The translations under genes were made by a program, and so were the position numbers. 64,000 bases of DNA from Pseudomonas alliivorans (GTDB lineage: Bacteria; Pseudomonadota; Gammaproteobacteria; Pseudomonadales; Pseudomonadaceae), in NCBI RefSeq assembly GCF_017826695.1, contig NZ_JAFFZW010000004.1, positions 186,001 to 250,000 on the forward strand, given 5' to 3'. Under the pieces are notes generated by a model. It did no database searches. It saw only the letters and a list, made by a program, of their open reading frames with translations, and had not been told where the DNA came from. Below, in pieces: positions 43,250 to 53,150 of this stretch. Position 1 is the stretch's first letter. Every line of letters begins with the position of its first letter.

Positions 43250-45286
43250 TCATAGCTTGGAAATAACCTGTTGCTGCACATTCACCTGATTGGCGATCAG
43301 CGGCAGGCGCAGCGTGAAGCAGGTTCCATTGCCAACGGAAGATTGCACTTCCATCTGGCCCTTGTGATTGTTGGTGATGATGAAGTACGACACCGACAGG
43401 CCCAGTCCGGTGCCCTGACCGATCTCCTTGGTGGTGAAAAACGGCTCGAAGGTGCGTTTGCGCACGTTTTCCGACATGCCGATGCCGTTATCTTCCACCT
43501 GAATTTCGGCCCACGGCGGATTGAGTCGAGTGCGCAGGATGATGCGCCCCTCATCCTCGCCATCGGGCCGTTGATGAATCGCCTGAGCGGCGTTTTTCAG
43601 CAAATTGAGGAGCACTTGTTCCAGTTCGTTGGCAATGCATGGCACCGGTCCCAGCTCCGGATCGAACTGGCGGATGATGTGCTGGCCCTTGAAGTCGAAT
43701 CCGATGGTCAGGTCGAAATCGTTGCTGGCGATTTCCACGGCCTGATCAATGAGCGCGGGCAGGTCGCAGGGCGAGAGCTGACGGTTGCTCAGACGGCTGA
43801 AATTGAGCATATGGCTGACAATCTTCGCTGCCCGCGCGCCCGCCTGCTGAATGCCATCCAGCAACTGCGGCACTTCGCGGCTGGTCAGGTAGTTATTCAC
43901 CACGGCCAGGTCGATCCCGTCAGCCTCGGCCTGTTCGATGTTCTTTGGCAGGTCGGGCGACAGACGTCGGCGTATGTTCTGCACGTTGTGCAGGATTGCG
44001 CCCAGCGGATTATTGATTTCATGCGCCATGCCTGCTGCGAGGCCGCCAACCGAAAGCATTTTTTCCGACTGCACCATCATCTCTTCCAGCGAGATGCGTT
44101 GGGTAATGTCATCAATCCGTATAACCACACCACGGCCTGCATCGCCGGTCAGCGGGTAGAAGGTCAGCGCGTAATGGCGCGGCTCGTCGTTCTTGATCCA
44201 GGTCACGCGCTCGATCTTGGTCACGCTGTGTCGTTCAACAGTGTGTTTGATCTGTGGCAGAAACGAGCGCATCGGCTCGAAGGCGATGAAGATCGGCTGG
44301 TTCATCGCCTCGTCCAGGGTTGTGCCGGAAAGCGCGCTGGCTTCCTGATTCCACTGGGTCACGTACAGCTGCTCGTCGAGCGCGATCATGGCCGAGGGCA
44401 TCGAGTCGATGATGCTGTTGAGGTAATTCTGAAAGCCCGTGAGCTTCTTTTCGATCTTGCTGCGTACCTGAACTTCAAGCTCGAGCTTGCGATTGGTATG
44501 TCGGGTTTCCTCGGCAAGACCCTGCGCCTGATCGTAGGCTTCCTGAGAGTCGTCGCGGGCGCGTTTGAGTTGCTGCTCGCGTGCTTCGATACGCGACAGC
44601 ATGGTGTTGAACGCTTCAGCCAGACTGCCGATTTCATCTTCGTTGCCACGTTCGGCGCGCAGCGCATAGTTCTCCTCGCGGGTAACCTGACGGGACAATT
44701 CTTCCAATTGGTAGATGGGCTCGGTGATCAGTCGACGAATCTGCCGGGCCACGACCAGCCACAGCAAGACGCTGAACACCAGGATGCCCAGGCTCGCAGT
44801 CAGAGTGCCGGTATAAAACGCGGGCGGCAGTTCACTGCTGGCGACCAGCAGCAGATGGCCCGGCGGCGCGTCGCCTTTGGGCACGGTAATGACCTGCGTG
44901 CTGCGAAACTCGGTCAGGCGCCAGCTTTCAAGGTCTTTGAAGTGATGAGGCAGCTCAAGGCCTTCGCCTTGCTGCACTTGTCCCAGCCGCTCGCCATTGT
45001 TGTCGTAGATGGCTGCCGCCCGCAACGGACCGTAGCTTTTCAGCTCCCTCAGCAATGCACGCGCGTCGTCGGGTGAGTTCAGCGCGTTTTCATTGAGGTT
45101 GGCGCTGCTGATCAGGCGGCCAATGGTCTGCAAGGCCTGCGGCGCCATGGCTTCCTGGGAAATGTAATAGGCCGCGCTGATGAAGGTCAGGTTGGCGACC
45201 AGCAGGACAGTGGTCATCAGAACCAGCAGGGCGGCCAGCAGCTTCTGGCCGACAGGCAGGTTTTCCAGACGTTGGCGCAAAGGCAT
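43250..45286 (-). CDS. Membrane PAS-domain sensor histidine kinase (NtrB/AtoS class)
   Basis: The product is 678 residues. Two transmembrane helices (about residues 15-38 and 162-185) enclose a periplasmic sensor domain. A HAMP segment (about 186-240), a coiled coil and a PAS domain (about 290-400, MIALDEQLYVTQWNQEA) follow. The kinase core has AHEINNPLGAILHNVQNIRR (H box), LNLLKNAAQAI (N box), VEDNGIGM and GTGLGLSVSYFI. No response regulator is adjacent, so it is an orphan kinase. Its H box (HEINNPL) is of the type found in NtrB-like and cyanobacterial kinases. The signal is unknown. Confidence 0.88.
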   Translation of the reverse strand: MPLRQRLENLPVGQKLLAALLVLMTTVLLVANLTFISAAYYISQEAMAPQALQTIGRLISSANLNENALNSPDDARALLRELKSYGPLRAAAIYDNNGERLGQVQQGEGLELPHHFKDLESWRLTEFRSTQVITVPKGDAPPGHLLLVASSELPPAFYTGTLTASLGILVFSVLLWLVVARQIRRLITEPIYQLEELSRQVTREENYALRAERGNEDEIGSLAEAFNTMLSRIEAREQQLKRARDDSQEAYDQAQGLAEETRHTNRKLELEVQVRSKIEKKLTGFQNYLNSIIDSMPSAMIALDEQLYVTQWNQEASALSGTTLDEAMNQPIFIAFEPMRSFLPQIKHTVERHSVTKIERVTWIKNDEPRHYALTFYPLTGDAGRGVVIRIDDITQRISLEEMMVQSEKMLSVGGLAAGMAHEINNPLGAILHNVQNIRRRLSPDLPKNIEQAEADGIDLAVVNNYLTSREVPQLLDGIQQAGARAAKIVSHMLNFSRLSNRQLSPCDLPALIDQAVEIASNDFDLTIGFDFKGQHIIRQFDPELGPVPCIANELEQVLLNLLKNAAQAIHQRPDGEDEGRIILRTRLNPPWAEIQVEDNGIGMSENVRKRTFEPFFTTKEIGQGTGLGLSVSYFIITNNHKGQMEVQSSVGNGTCFTLRLPLIANQVNVQQQVISKL

Positions 45287-45330
45287 GGGGCAGGTCGCAG
45301 TGGCAAGTGGAGCAAGCAGGGTAGCGCGGG

Positions 45331-46296
<966 letters not shown>

Positions 46297-46422
46297 TCAG
46301 TATTCGACATGAAAGGCTCACAGTGAAGGCCGGAAAAGTCTCGTTATAATGAGCGTTCTTTCATACCGTCAAGTCATGCGCGCCGTTGATTGCCGTGCGC
46401 GCCGTTCAATTGGAGAACATAC

Positions 46423-46902
46423 ATGCCCTCGTTCGACGTAGTGTCCGAATTGGATAAGCACGAAGTCACGAATGCCGTCGACAACGCCATCAAGGAGCTG
46501 GACCGTCGCTACGACCTGAAAGGCAAGGGGACGTTCGAGTTCAAGGAACTGACTGTCAGCCTGACCGCTGAAGCAGACTTCCAGCTTGAAGCCATGATCG
46601 AGATCCTCAAGCTCGCACTGGTCAAACGCAAGATCGACGCCAAGTGCCTGGAGATCAAGGACGCCTACGCTTCCGGCAAGCTGATGAAGCAGGAAGTCAT
46701 CCTGCGCGAAGGCATCGACAAGGAGCTGGCGAAGAAGATCGTCGCTCACATCAAGGAAGCCAAGCTCAAGGTCCAGGCCGCCATTCAGGGCGAGCAGGTG
46801 CGTGTCACCGGCAAGAAGCGTGACGACCTGCAGGAAGCCATCGCAGCCCTGCGCGCCTACGATTCGGGCATGCCGCTGCAGTTCAACAACTTCCGTGACT
46901 GA
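46423..46902 (+). CDS. yajQ: YajQ family (UPF0234) nucleotide-binding protein
   Basis: The product is 159 residues, starting [22 protein letters not shown], the family signature. The pair of ferredoxin-like domains is shown by [21 protein letters not shown] and the late [24 protein letters not shown]. Homologues in Xanthomonas and Pseudomonas bind cyclic di-GMP and act with a LysR-type regulator; E. coli YajQ binds nucleotides. The ATG follows TTGGAGAACATAC, a good ribosome binding site. The frame is open 11 codons upstream but not conserved. Confidence 0.93.
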   Translation: MPSFDVVSELDKHEVTNAVDNAIKELDRRYDLKGKGTFEFKELTVSLTAEADFQLEAMIEILKLALVKRKIDAKCLEIKDAYASGKLMKQEVILREGIDKELAKKIVAHIKEAKLKVQAAIQGEQVRVTGKKRDDLQEAIAALRAYDSGMPLQFNNFRD

Positions 46903-47021
46903 CGATTTGCAGCGCTGACCGGGGAACCAGGGGTTGCCCGGCCAGTCCGAATCGCCCTGTGCATTGAAACGACAGCCGTGGCTGTCCATCGACGCCGGTT
47001 CGTCAGGTTAAGGAGATAAAG

Positions 47022-47852
47022 ATGGATTTAAATGCAGAAGTCGGTCACCTGTGGCAAGCGTCGCAGGCCTGGATTCCGATGATCATGCAGTACAGCGGTC
47101 GCCTGCTTCTGGCGCTCGTTACGCTGTGCATCGGCTGGTGGCTGATCAACAAAGTGACCGGCAAACTCGGCGCCCTGTTGGCGCGACGACATGCAGATCT
47201 GGCGTTGCAAGGCTTCGTCAGCAGCCTGGCCAATATCATTCTGAAGATCCTGCTGGTAGTCAGTGTCGCGTCGATGATCGGCGTCGAAACCACTTCATTC
47301 GTCGCGGCCATCGGTGCGGCCGGTCTGGCCATCGGTCTGGCCTTGCAGGGCAGCCTGGCGAACTTTGCGGGCGGCGTGCTGATTCTGCTGTTTCGTCCGT
47401 TCCGTATCGGGGACTGGATCGAAGCGCAGGGCGTGGCAGGGACGGTCGACAGCATTCAGATCTTTCACACCGTGCTGCGTACCGGTGACAACCGCACCGT
47501 GATCATGCCCAATGGCAATCTGTCCAACGGCATCATCACCAACACCAACCGCCAGCCGACCCGCAAGGTCGTGTTCGACATTGGTGTCAGCCACGACGCG
47601 GACCTGAAGCAAGCCTTGCAAGTCCTGCTGGACATGGCAAAGGACCCGCGCGTACTCGAAGATCCAGCTCCGCAGGCCGTTGTCGCGGCGCTGGGTGAAA
47701 ATGCGATCACCCTGTCGCTGCGGGTCTGGACCAAGACCGGTGACTTTGGCGATGTGGTGTCACTGTTCAATATCGAAGCGCGTGATCGTCTGAAAGACGC
47801 AGGTATCGATATTCCCGCGCCGCAGCGGATGATGCGGGTCGTTCAGGAGTAA
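47022..47852 (+). CDS. mscS: Small-conductance mechanosensitive channel MscS
   Basis: The product is 276 residues, the length of E. coli MscS. Three transmembrane helices occupy about residues 20-130. The pore-lining TM3 reads AAIGAAGLAIGLALQGSLANFAGG in shape (about residues 98-121). The beta domain follows with FRIGDWIEAQGVAGTVDSI and VIMPNGNLSNGIITN. It opens under membrane tension to release solutes during osmotic downshock. AAGGAG lies eight bases before the ATG. A terminator at 47868 closes the gene. Confidence 0.95.
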   Translation: MDLNAEVGHLWQASQAWIPMIMQYSGRLLLALVTLCIGWWLINKVTGKLGALLARRHADLALQGFVSSLANIILKILLVVSVASMIGVETTSFVAAIGAAGLAIGLALQGSLANFAGGVLILLFRPFRIGDWIEAQGVAGTVDSIQIFHTVLRTGDNRTVIMPNGNLSNGIITNTNRQPTRKVVFDIGVSHDADLKQALQVLLDMAKDPRVLEDPAPQAVVAALGENAITLSLRVWTKTGDFGDVVSLFNIEARDRLKDAGIDIPAPQRMMRVVQE

Positions 47853-47867
47853 CCGCTGGTAGCAAAC

Positions 47868-47901
47868 AAAAAGCCCTGTCTCTCGCGAGCCAGGGCTTTT
47901 T
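47868..47901. terminator. Bidirectional terminator between mscS and a small membrane gene
   Basis: An 11-base stem AAAAAGCCCTG / CAGGGCTTTTT has a 12-base loop. A on one side and T on the other let it work for both convergent transcripts. Confidence 0.88.
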
Positions 47902-47917
47902 GATGTGCGCGTGTCCG

Positions 47918-48229
47918 TTACAGGTTGGCCAGCGCGACTACGATACCGACCGCCGCGATGCCTGCACCCAGCACGTTCAGGAAAAACCCGAAACGCAGCG
48001 CTGTCGAGAGCCTCCACGGCTTGAAGCAGAACGCATAGACGATCAGAAAAATGATCGCGAAAATCTCAAGCTGGCCCAGCAGCACGATGGCACTGCCAAC
48101 CGTCATCGGCTCGGCGGCGCTCGAGGCGGCATACGCCAGCACGGTCCAGACCACAGGCGCCCAGATACCCAGCCCGATCAGGGCAAGCATTAGGTATTGG
48201 TTGAAGCTTGGTTTTTTTGCGGTGTTCAA
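47918..48229 (-). CDS. Small inner-membrane protein, unknown function
   Basis: The product is 103 residues with three predicted transmembrane helices (about 12-35, 45-66 and 77-101) and short basic loops (FKPWRLST). I recognise no family. The start is TTG at 48229, six bases after AAGGA; the first ATG (48190) would cut into helix 1. It is 42 bases downstream of ampG on the same strand and could be co-transcribed with it. The composition matches the neighbouring genes, so it looks resident rather than acquired. Confidence 0.7.
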   Translation of the reverse strand: MNTAKKPSFNQYLMLALIGLGIWAPVVWTVLAYAASSAAEPMTVGSAIVLLGQLEIFAIIFLIVYAFCFKPWRLSTALRFGFFLNVLGAGIAAVGIVVALANL

Positions 48230-48271
48230 TATCGTTCCTTTAGTATCGTGCGCAGAAAAGGCTCGTCGGCC

Positions 48272-49822
48272 TCAAGGCTTGTCAATGGTCGGTGACTGAG
48301 CAGGTTCTTCGATTTTCATGCCTTTAGCGTCCTTGCTCCACTGCAGAATGATCATCACCAGCGTCGGTACGCCGAGCAGAGCGGTGATCAGGAAGAAGTT
48401 GTGATAACCGAACTTCTCCACCATCACCCCCGAATAGCCGCCGATCAGACGCGGCAGCAGGAGCATGATCGAGCTGAGCAGGGCGTACTGGGTCGCCGAG
48501 AACTTGAGGTTGGTCAGGCTCGACAGGTAGGCCACGAACGCCGAGGTCGCGAGGCCTGAACTGAGGTTGTCCAGCGAGATAGTCAGGATCAGCATTTTGA
48601 TGTTCGGCCCCATGTCTGCCAGCAGCAGAAACAGGATGTTGGTGGACGCTGAACTCAGGCCGCCGATGAACAGAATCGGCATGATGCCGAAACGCACGAT
48701 CAGCAGGCCGCCGACACCTGCGCCCAGTAGCGTCATGACCAGGCCGAAGATCTTGCTGACACTGGCGATCTGATCCTTGGTGAAGCCTTGGTCGATATAG
48801 AACACGTTGGCCATGACGCCCATGACCGTGTCCGACATGCGATAGGTGGCGATCAGCCCCAGCAGCAGCAAGGCTTGCCAGCGATAACGCATGATGAAAT
48901 CGTTGATCGGGGTCAGGACCGGCGCCAGGCCGCGACGTCCCATCGAGGACAGGCAGCCGATGGTGAGCAGGGTATAGAGGATCGCGCGCAGGAAGGCCCG
49001 GTCTTCCAGCAGCAAGTCCATCCAGCTGGTGCCTCCGAACAGCACGCTGGCAAAATCGGTGTTGTAGAGCTGGGTGAACATTGCCGGAACCGACACCAGC
49101 AGCACGATCAGAACGAAGACAGAGGCCAATTGGTGAGTGAATCCGTAGCGCGCTGCCGACAGCTGTGTGCGCAACGGCACTGGCGGCTCTCGCATGATCA
49201 GCGTGGTGATCAGCGCAGGCAGCATCAGCAGGCCGAACAGCACATAGGTGCCGGTCCAGGCCGAGTGCTTGTAGGCGAAACCGGTCGAGCCGAAGCCTTC
49301 TGCGAAATACAGTGCGCCTGCGGTCGCCAGCAGCGCAGCAATGCGGTAGCCGGACATATAGCTGGCGGCCAGCGCGGCCTGCTGAGTGTCCTGGGCAATT
49401 TCCAGGCGATACGCATCGATCGCGATGTCCTGGGTTGCGGACGCAAAGGCCACGATCACAGCGATGGCGATCAACCAGGACAGATGTTGCTGCGGATCGC
49501 AGAAACCCATACCGATCAGGCCCAGCAGCACGAGGGTCTGGGACAGCACCAGCCAGGAGCGGCGACGGCCCAGTTTGCCGAGCAGCGGCAGGCGCCACTG
49601 ATCGAGCAGTGGCGACCAGACCCATTTGAAGGCGTAGGCAAGACCGATCAGGCTGGCGTAGCCGATGGTTTCGCGAGCGACGCCGGCTTCACGCAACCAG
49701 ACGGATAACGTCGAAAAGACCAACATGTAAGGCATGCCCGCAGCGAATCCGAGCAGCAGCAACACTAAAGTCGATGGGCTGGCATATGCGGCGAGCGCGG
49801 CGCGCCAGGTTTTACGGGGCAT
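48272..49822 (-). CDS. ampG: Muropeptide permease AmpG (MFS transporter)
   Basis: The product is 516 residues with about 12-14 transmembrane helices. The N-terminal half shows the AmpG signature: GFAAGMPYMLVFSTLSVWLREAGV, WVWSPLLDQWRLPLLGKLGRRRSWL and the FASATQDIAIDAYRLE motif with its conserved aspartates. It imports anhydro-muropeptides released by wall turnover, feeding peptidoglycan recycling and, in pseudomonads, the AmpR-AmpC beta-lactamase signal. The ATG at 49822 is clear. The alkyltransferase-like gene lies 54 bases upstream on the same strand. Confidence 0.93.
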   Translation of the reverse strand: MPRKTWRAALAAYASPSTLVLLLLGFAAGMPYMLVFSTLSVWLREAGVARETIGYASLIGLAYAFKWVWSPLLDQWRLPLLGKLGRRRSWLVLSQTLVLLGLIGMGFCDPQQHLSWLIAIAVIVAFASATQDIAIDAYRLEIAQDTQQAALAASYMSGYRIAALLATAGALYFAEGFGSTGFAYKHSAWTGTYVLFGLLMLPALITTLIMREPPVPLRTQLSAARYGFTHQLASVFVLIVLLVSVPAMFTQLYNTDFASVLFGGTSWMDLLLEDRAFLRAILYTLLTIGCLSSMGRRGLAPVLTPINDFIMRYRWQALLLLGLIATYRMSDTVMGVMANVFYIDQGFTKDQIASVSKIFGLVMTLLGAGVGGLLIVRFGIMPILFIGGLSSASTNILFLLLADMGPNIKMLILTISLDNLSSGLATSAFVAYLSSLTNLKFSATQYALLSSIMLLLPRLIGGYSGVMVEKFGYHNFFLITALLGVPTLVMIILQWSKDAKGMKIEEPAQSPTIDKP

Positions 49823-49876
49823 GGGCTGGAGTCTGCCTCAGTTTACGAAAACAAAGGGCGCACTCTAACCGTTGAA

Positions 49877-50233
49877 CTACGTGGGGCGCCAGCCATGACG
49901 CTGCATATCAACCCGATTGTTCAGAATTGTAAGGCCTTCGGTACGCAAACGGGCGCGCTGTTCGTCACCGGAGGGGCTGCCGGGCGGCAGACTCAGCCTG
50001 CCACCGGCACCCAGAACACGGTGCCAGGGAAGCGCCGAACCCGGCGGCAACTGGCTCAAGGTGCGGCCTACCCAGCGGGCCGCCTTGCCAAGCCCGGCCA
50101 GTTCCGCCAGTTGCCCGTAGCTCACCACTTTTCCTTCCGGCACTTGAGCCAGGGTCAGATAAAGTGCTGTGCGCCGTGCGTCGGCGGGTGAAAGACCGCT
50201 GGGGTCGTTTTGCTCTGAAACGGGGTCAGTCAC
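49877..50233 (-). CDS. Alkyltransferase-like (ATL) DNA-binding protein
   Basis: The product is 118 residues. It corresponds to the DNA-binding domain of O6-methylguanine-DNA methyltransferase (VPEGKVVSYGQLAELAGLGKAARWVG helix-turn-helix, then the active-site loop). The acceptor cysteine of PCHRV is replaced by tryptophan: LPWHRVLGAGGRLSLP. Such ATL proteins (E. coli YbaZ, fission yeast Atl1) bind alkylated guanine without repairing it and hand it to nucleotide excision repair. The start is GTG at 50233. It may be co-transcribed with ampG, with no obvious shared role. Confidence 0.9.
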   Translation of the reverse strand: MTDPVSEQNDPSGLSPADARRTALYLTLAQVPEGKVVSYGQLAELAGLGKAARWVGRTLSQLPPGSALPWHRVLGAGGRLSLPPGSPSGDEQRARLRTEGLTILNNRVDMQRHGWRPT

Positions 50234-50393
50234 ATGCTAATCCTGTATAAAACGAGATTGATTGTCGTTTCCTGGAACTACAGACGGATCTGGTGGTCAG
50301 TGATACCTATGTTCGGGGGTCCGTGGACTGCCTTGACTTTTTTCCAGCGGGATGATGCCCGATTTTCCGCCAAACAGAGCCTAGTCGTCGCTT

Positions 50394-51401
50394 ATGTTGT
50401 CCAGAACCCTTCTGTGTTTTGCCCTCACCGCTGCCTCCACTCCTTTGCTTGCCGATACCGTATGGTTGAAGAACGGCGACAAACTGACCGGTACCATCAA
50501 GGTTTTCGACGGCGGTAAATTGCTGCTGCAGACCGAATACGGCGGTGCCATTCCGATTGACTGGAAAAAGGTCAAGACACTGGAAAGCGACCAGCCATTG
50601 CTGGTCAAGCAGGACCAGTACACCGGCGAAGTTGCCAAGTCACTGAAAGCGTCCGATGACGGCAAAGTGGTTCTGGCCAATGGCGAAGCACCCAAGACCG
50701 TCGAACTGGCGAGCATTCAACAGATCATCAAGCCCAAGCCGGTCATCACCGATCTGGTCTGGAAGGGCAATATCGACGCTGCGCTGGACTTCCAGCAGGC
50801 CGAGAACGACACCAATGACTACAACGTCGCCTTCAAGACATCGGCGCGTCACGGTCAATGGCGACATAACGCCAGAGGCGAATACAACCGCGAGACGACA
50901 GACGATGTGGTCGGCACCGACAACTGGAGCGCCGAGTACTCGATCGACCGCTTCCTGACCGAGAAATTCTTCTGGGACGCTCGCGTTACCTACAAGCGCG
51001 ACAAGATCGAAGACCTGTCCCGCCAGCGTGTTGTCGGTACGGGTCCCGGTTACCAGTTCTGGGATGATGAGCTGGGTGCCTTCAAGGTCGGTGCACTGCT
51101 CAACCGTACGGACTTCGAGTTTTCCAACGACGAGAAGGAAAACTTCTATTCGGTCGCCGGTACCTGGGATTACAACCGCTACCTGATCGGCAAAAAGGTC
51201 GAGTTCTTCACCAACGGCGAGCTGGGCAAACCGTTGAGTGGCGTTGCGGACTACTCGCTGGATGTCGAGGCGGGGCTGCGCTACAAGGTCACCGAATGGG
51301 CCTCGCTTAACCTCAAGGCCGAGAAAGACGTCATCAGCGGCTCCAGCAATGGTGATGTCGACAAGACACGCTACACCGCAGGTTTCGGCGTCGCCTGGTA
51401 A
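50394..51401 (+). CDS. DUF481 family outer-membrane beta-barrel protein
   Basis: The product is 335 residues. A signal peptide (residues 1-20, cleaved after PLLA in TPLLADTVWLKNGD) precedes a small SH3-like N domain (DTVWLKNGDKLTGTI) seen in YdiY/DUF481 relatives. From about residue 120 the sequence alternates polar and aromatic residues in short strands (NYVAFKTSARH-like, EYSIDRF, ARVTYKRDKI, FGVAW) and ends in a C-terminal aromatic residue, as outer-membrane barrels do. The transported or bound ligand is unknown. It is a single gene, convergent with the dehydrogenase gene across a hairpin. The 160 bases upstream show no clear promoter. Confidence 0.82.
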   Translation: MLSRTLLCFALTAASTPLLADTVWLKNGDKLTGTIKVFDGGKLLLQTEYGGAIPIDWKKVKTLESDQPLLVKQDQYTGEVAKSLKASDDGKVVLANGEAPKTVELASIQQIIKPKPVITDLVWKGNIDAALDFQQAENDTNDYNVAFKTSARHGQWRHNARGEYNRETTDDVVGTDNWSAEYSIDRFLTEKFFWDARVTYKRDKIEDLSRQRVVGTGPGYQFWDDELGAFKVGALLNRTDFEFSNDEKENFYSVAGTWDYNRYLIGKKVEFFTNGELGKPLSGVADYSLDVEAGLRYKVTEWASLNLKAEKDVISGSSNGDVDKTRYTAGFGVAW

Positions 51402-51407
51402 GCAAGA

Positions 51408-51441
51408 GGTCAGTGACGCGCTTACAGGCGCGTCGCTGACC
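51408..51441. terminator. Long hairpin between convergent DUF481 and SDR genes
   Basis: The arms GGTCAGTGACGCGC (51408-51421) and GCGCGTCGCTGACC (51428-51441) pair over 14 bases with one G-U wobble and a 6-base loop. It lacks a T-tract, so it probably works with Rho or as a 3' stabiliser. Confidence 0.6.
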
Positions 51442-51455
51442 AATCATACCGCCGT

Positions 51456-52214
51456 CTAGATTCTCATCGCGCCGTCCAGCTCCAGGATGCGCCCGCTGAA
51501 ATAATCATTTTCCAGAATGTAAGCTACCGAGTGGGCGATTTCGTCTGGCTTGCCCATGCGCTTGAGCGGGATGGCGGACGTCATCTTCTCCAGTGCCTCG
51601 GGCTTCATGCTGCCGGTCATCTCGGTTTCGATGAAGCCGGGTGCCACGCCAGCGACCCTGATGCCGTAACGCGCCAGTTCCCGTGCCCAGGTCACGGTTG
51701 CTGCGGCTACACCGGCCTTGGCGGCGGAATAGTTGGTCTGGCCGATGTTTCCCGCGCGTGAAATCGACGAGATATTGATGATCGCGCCCTGGCTGTTCTG
51801 CTCGATCATCTTCGCTGCCACTTCGCGCGTGCACAGGAAGACGCCGGTCAGGTTGACGTCAATGACCGACTGCCACTGAGCCAGACTCAGTTTGGTCATG
51901 ACGCCGTCCTTGACCTTGACCAGCAGACCATCTCGCAGGATGCCCGCGTTGTTGACCAATCCGTGAATGGCCCCGGAATCCTCGGCGATCCTGCCGATGG
52001 TTTCCACGACCTGATCTTCGTTCGCGACGTTGCACAGGTAAGCCCGTGCCTGCACGCCTTGTGTCTGGCAAGCTGCAACCGCCTGGTCGAGCTTTTTCTG
52101 ATCGAGATCCACCAACGCCAGATTCGCACCTTTGCCGGCCAGGTGTTCGGCCATCGCGCGGCCCAGACCCTGGCCCGCGCCGGTGATTATTATTAGCTTG
52201 TCTTTCAATTCCAT
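51456..52214 (-). CDS. Short-chain dehydrogenase/reductase (FabG-like)
   Basis: The product is 252 residues with a classical SDR fold. The cofactor loop [12 protein letters not shown] is at about residues 11-22, NNAGIL near residue 92, the catalytic serine in ISSISRAG near residue 145 and the Tyr-Lys pair in NYSAAKAG near residue 160. It probably uses NADPH on a 3-oxoacyl or similar carbonyl substrate; the true substrate is unknown. The start ATG 52214 gives the usual [14 protein letters not shown]; the open frame upstream is not conserved. It is divergent from hugZ. Confidence 0.88.
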   Translation of the reverse strand: MELKDKLIIITGAGQGLGRAMAEHLAGKGANLALVDLDQKKLDQAVAACQTQGVQARAYLCNVANEDQVVETIGRIAEDSGAIHGLVNNAGILRDGLLVKVKDGVMTKLSLAQWQSVIDVNLTGVFLCTREVAAKMIEQNSQGAIINISSISRAGNIGQTNYSAAKAGVAAATVTWARELARYGIRVAGVAPGFIETEMTGSMKPEALEKMTSAIPLKRMGKPDEIAHSVAYILENDYFSGRILELDGAMRI

Positions 52215-52351
52215 GTGCGTGCCCAATCCGCTGATTGTCTTCACGGCATGACTCATTCGAGGTGAGTTCAGGTGCCGTTGCCAGAGCACGTTATATTCTG
52301 TTTCCGCGCGTTCGTCTTCAACTCGACACAAACGTTATAAGGGATCACATG

Positions 52352-53083
52352 ATGAGCGCGAAAGCCTCTAAGGATGCCAGGCACCTGCTGCTCAAGGAGT
52401 ACAGAGCTGCCTTGTCCACGCATTCCAATTCCATGCCGGGATATCCGTTCGGTTCGGTTGTGCCTTACTGCCTGGATGATCTGGGTCGTCCATTGATACT
52501 GATCAGCCGCATCGCTCAGCACACTCGTAATCTGACGCTTGATCCCAGATGCTCGGTGCTGGTGGGCGAGCGGGGCGCCGAGGATGTGCAGGCGGTCGCT
52601 CGGGTGACGGTTCTGGCGCAGGCCGAAAAGCTCAGTGATCCTGATGCGATTGAGGCTGCAGCACGACGGTACTACCGGTTCTTCCCCGAGTCGCAGAGTT
52701 ATCACATGGCTCACGATTTCGATTTCTGGGTGCTTGATCCTGTTCGCTTCCGGTACATCGGCGGCTTCGGCGCCATCCACTGGCTGGACGAGGTCGTGCT
52801 GGACAATCCGTTTGCCGGCAAGATCGAAACGGGCATGGTCGAGCATATGAACCAGGACCATGCCAAGGCCATTGCCCACTACGTCGAATTGTCGGGCCTG
52901 CCGCGAACCGAACCCGCGCAACTGGTCGGCATCGACAGCGAAGGCATGCACCTGCGTATCGCGAACAGCCTTTATTGGTTGGCATTCCGCGAGCCTTGTA
53001 ATACACCGACACAAGTCCGTGAGGCCTTGGTCCAACTGGCTCACGCAGAAAAATGGCCGGTAATTGACGGGAAGCACGCTTGA
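52352..53083 (+). CDS. HugZ-type heme utilisation / pyridoxamine 5'-phosphate oxidase-like protein
   Basis: The product is 243 residues. The N domain (about 1-150) is a split-barrel flavin or heme-binding fold related to pyridoxamine-phosphate oxidase: GYPFGSVVPYCLDDLGRPLILIS, HTRNLTLDPRCSVLV. The C domain (about 165-240, GMVEHMNQDHAKAIAHYV) is DUF2470. This two-domain architecture matches HugZ heme oxygenases, but no heme-uptake genes are adjacent. I use the second of two adjacent ATGs (52352), spaced eight bases from AAGGG; 52349 is equally possible. Confidence 0.82.
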   Translation: MSAKASKDARHLLLKEYRAALSTHSNSMPGYPFGSVVPYCLDDLGRPLILISRIAQHTRNLTLDPRCSVLVGERGAEDVQAVARVTVLAQAEKLSDPDAIEAAARRYYRFFPESQSYHMAHDFDFWVLDPVRFRYIGGFGAIHWLDEVVLDNPFAGKIETGMVEHMNQDHAKAIAHYVELSGLPRTEPAQLVGIDSEGMHLRIANSLYWLAFREPCNTPTQVREALVQLAHAEKWPVIDGKHA

Positions 53084-53150
53084 ATTAACGACTTTCTGAC
53101 ATCACATACGGTCTACTTGCAAGGCACCCTTGCGCTGAGGAACTGATTTG

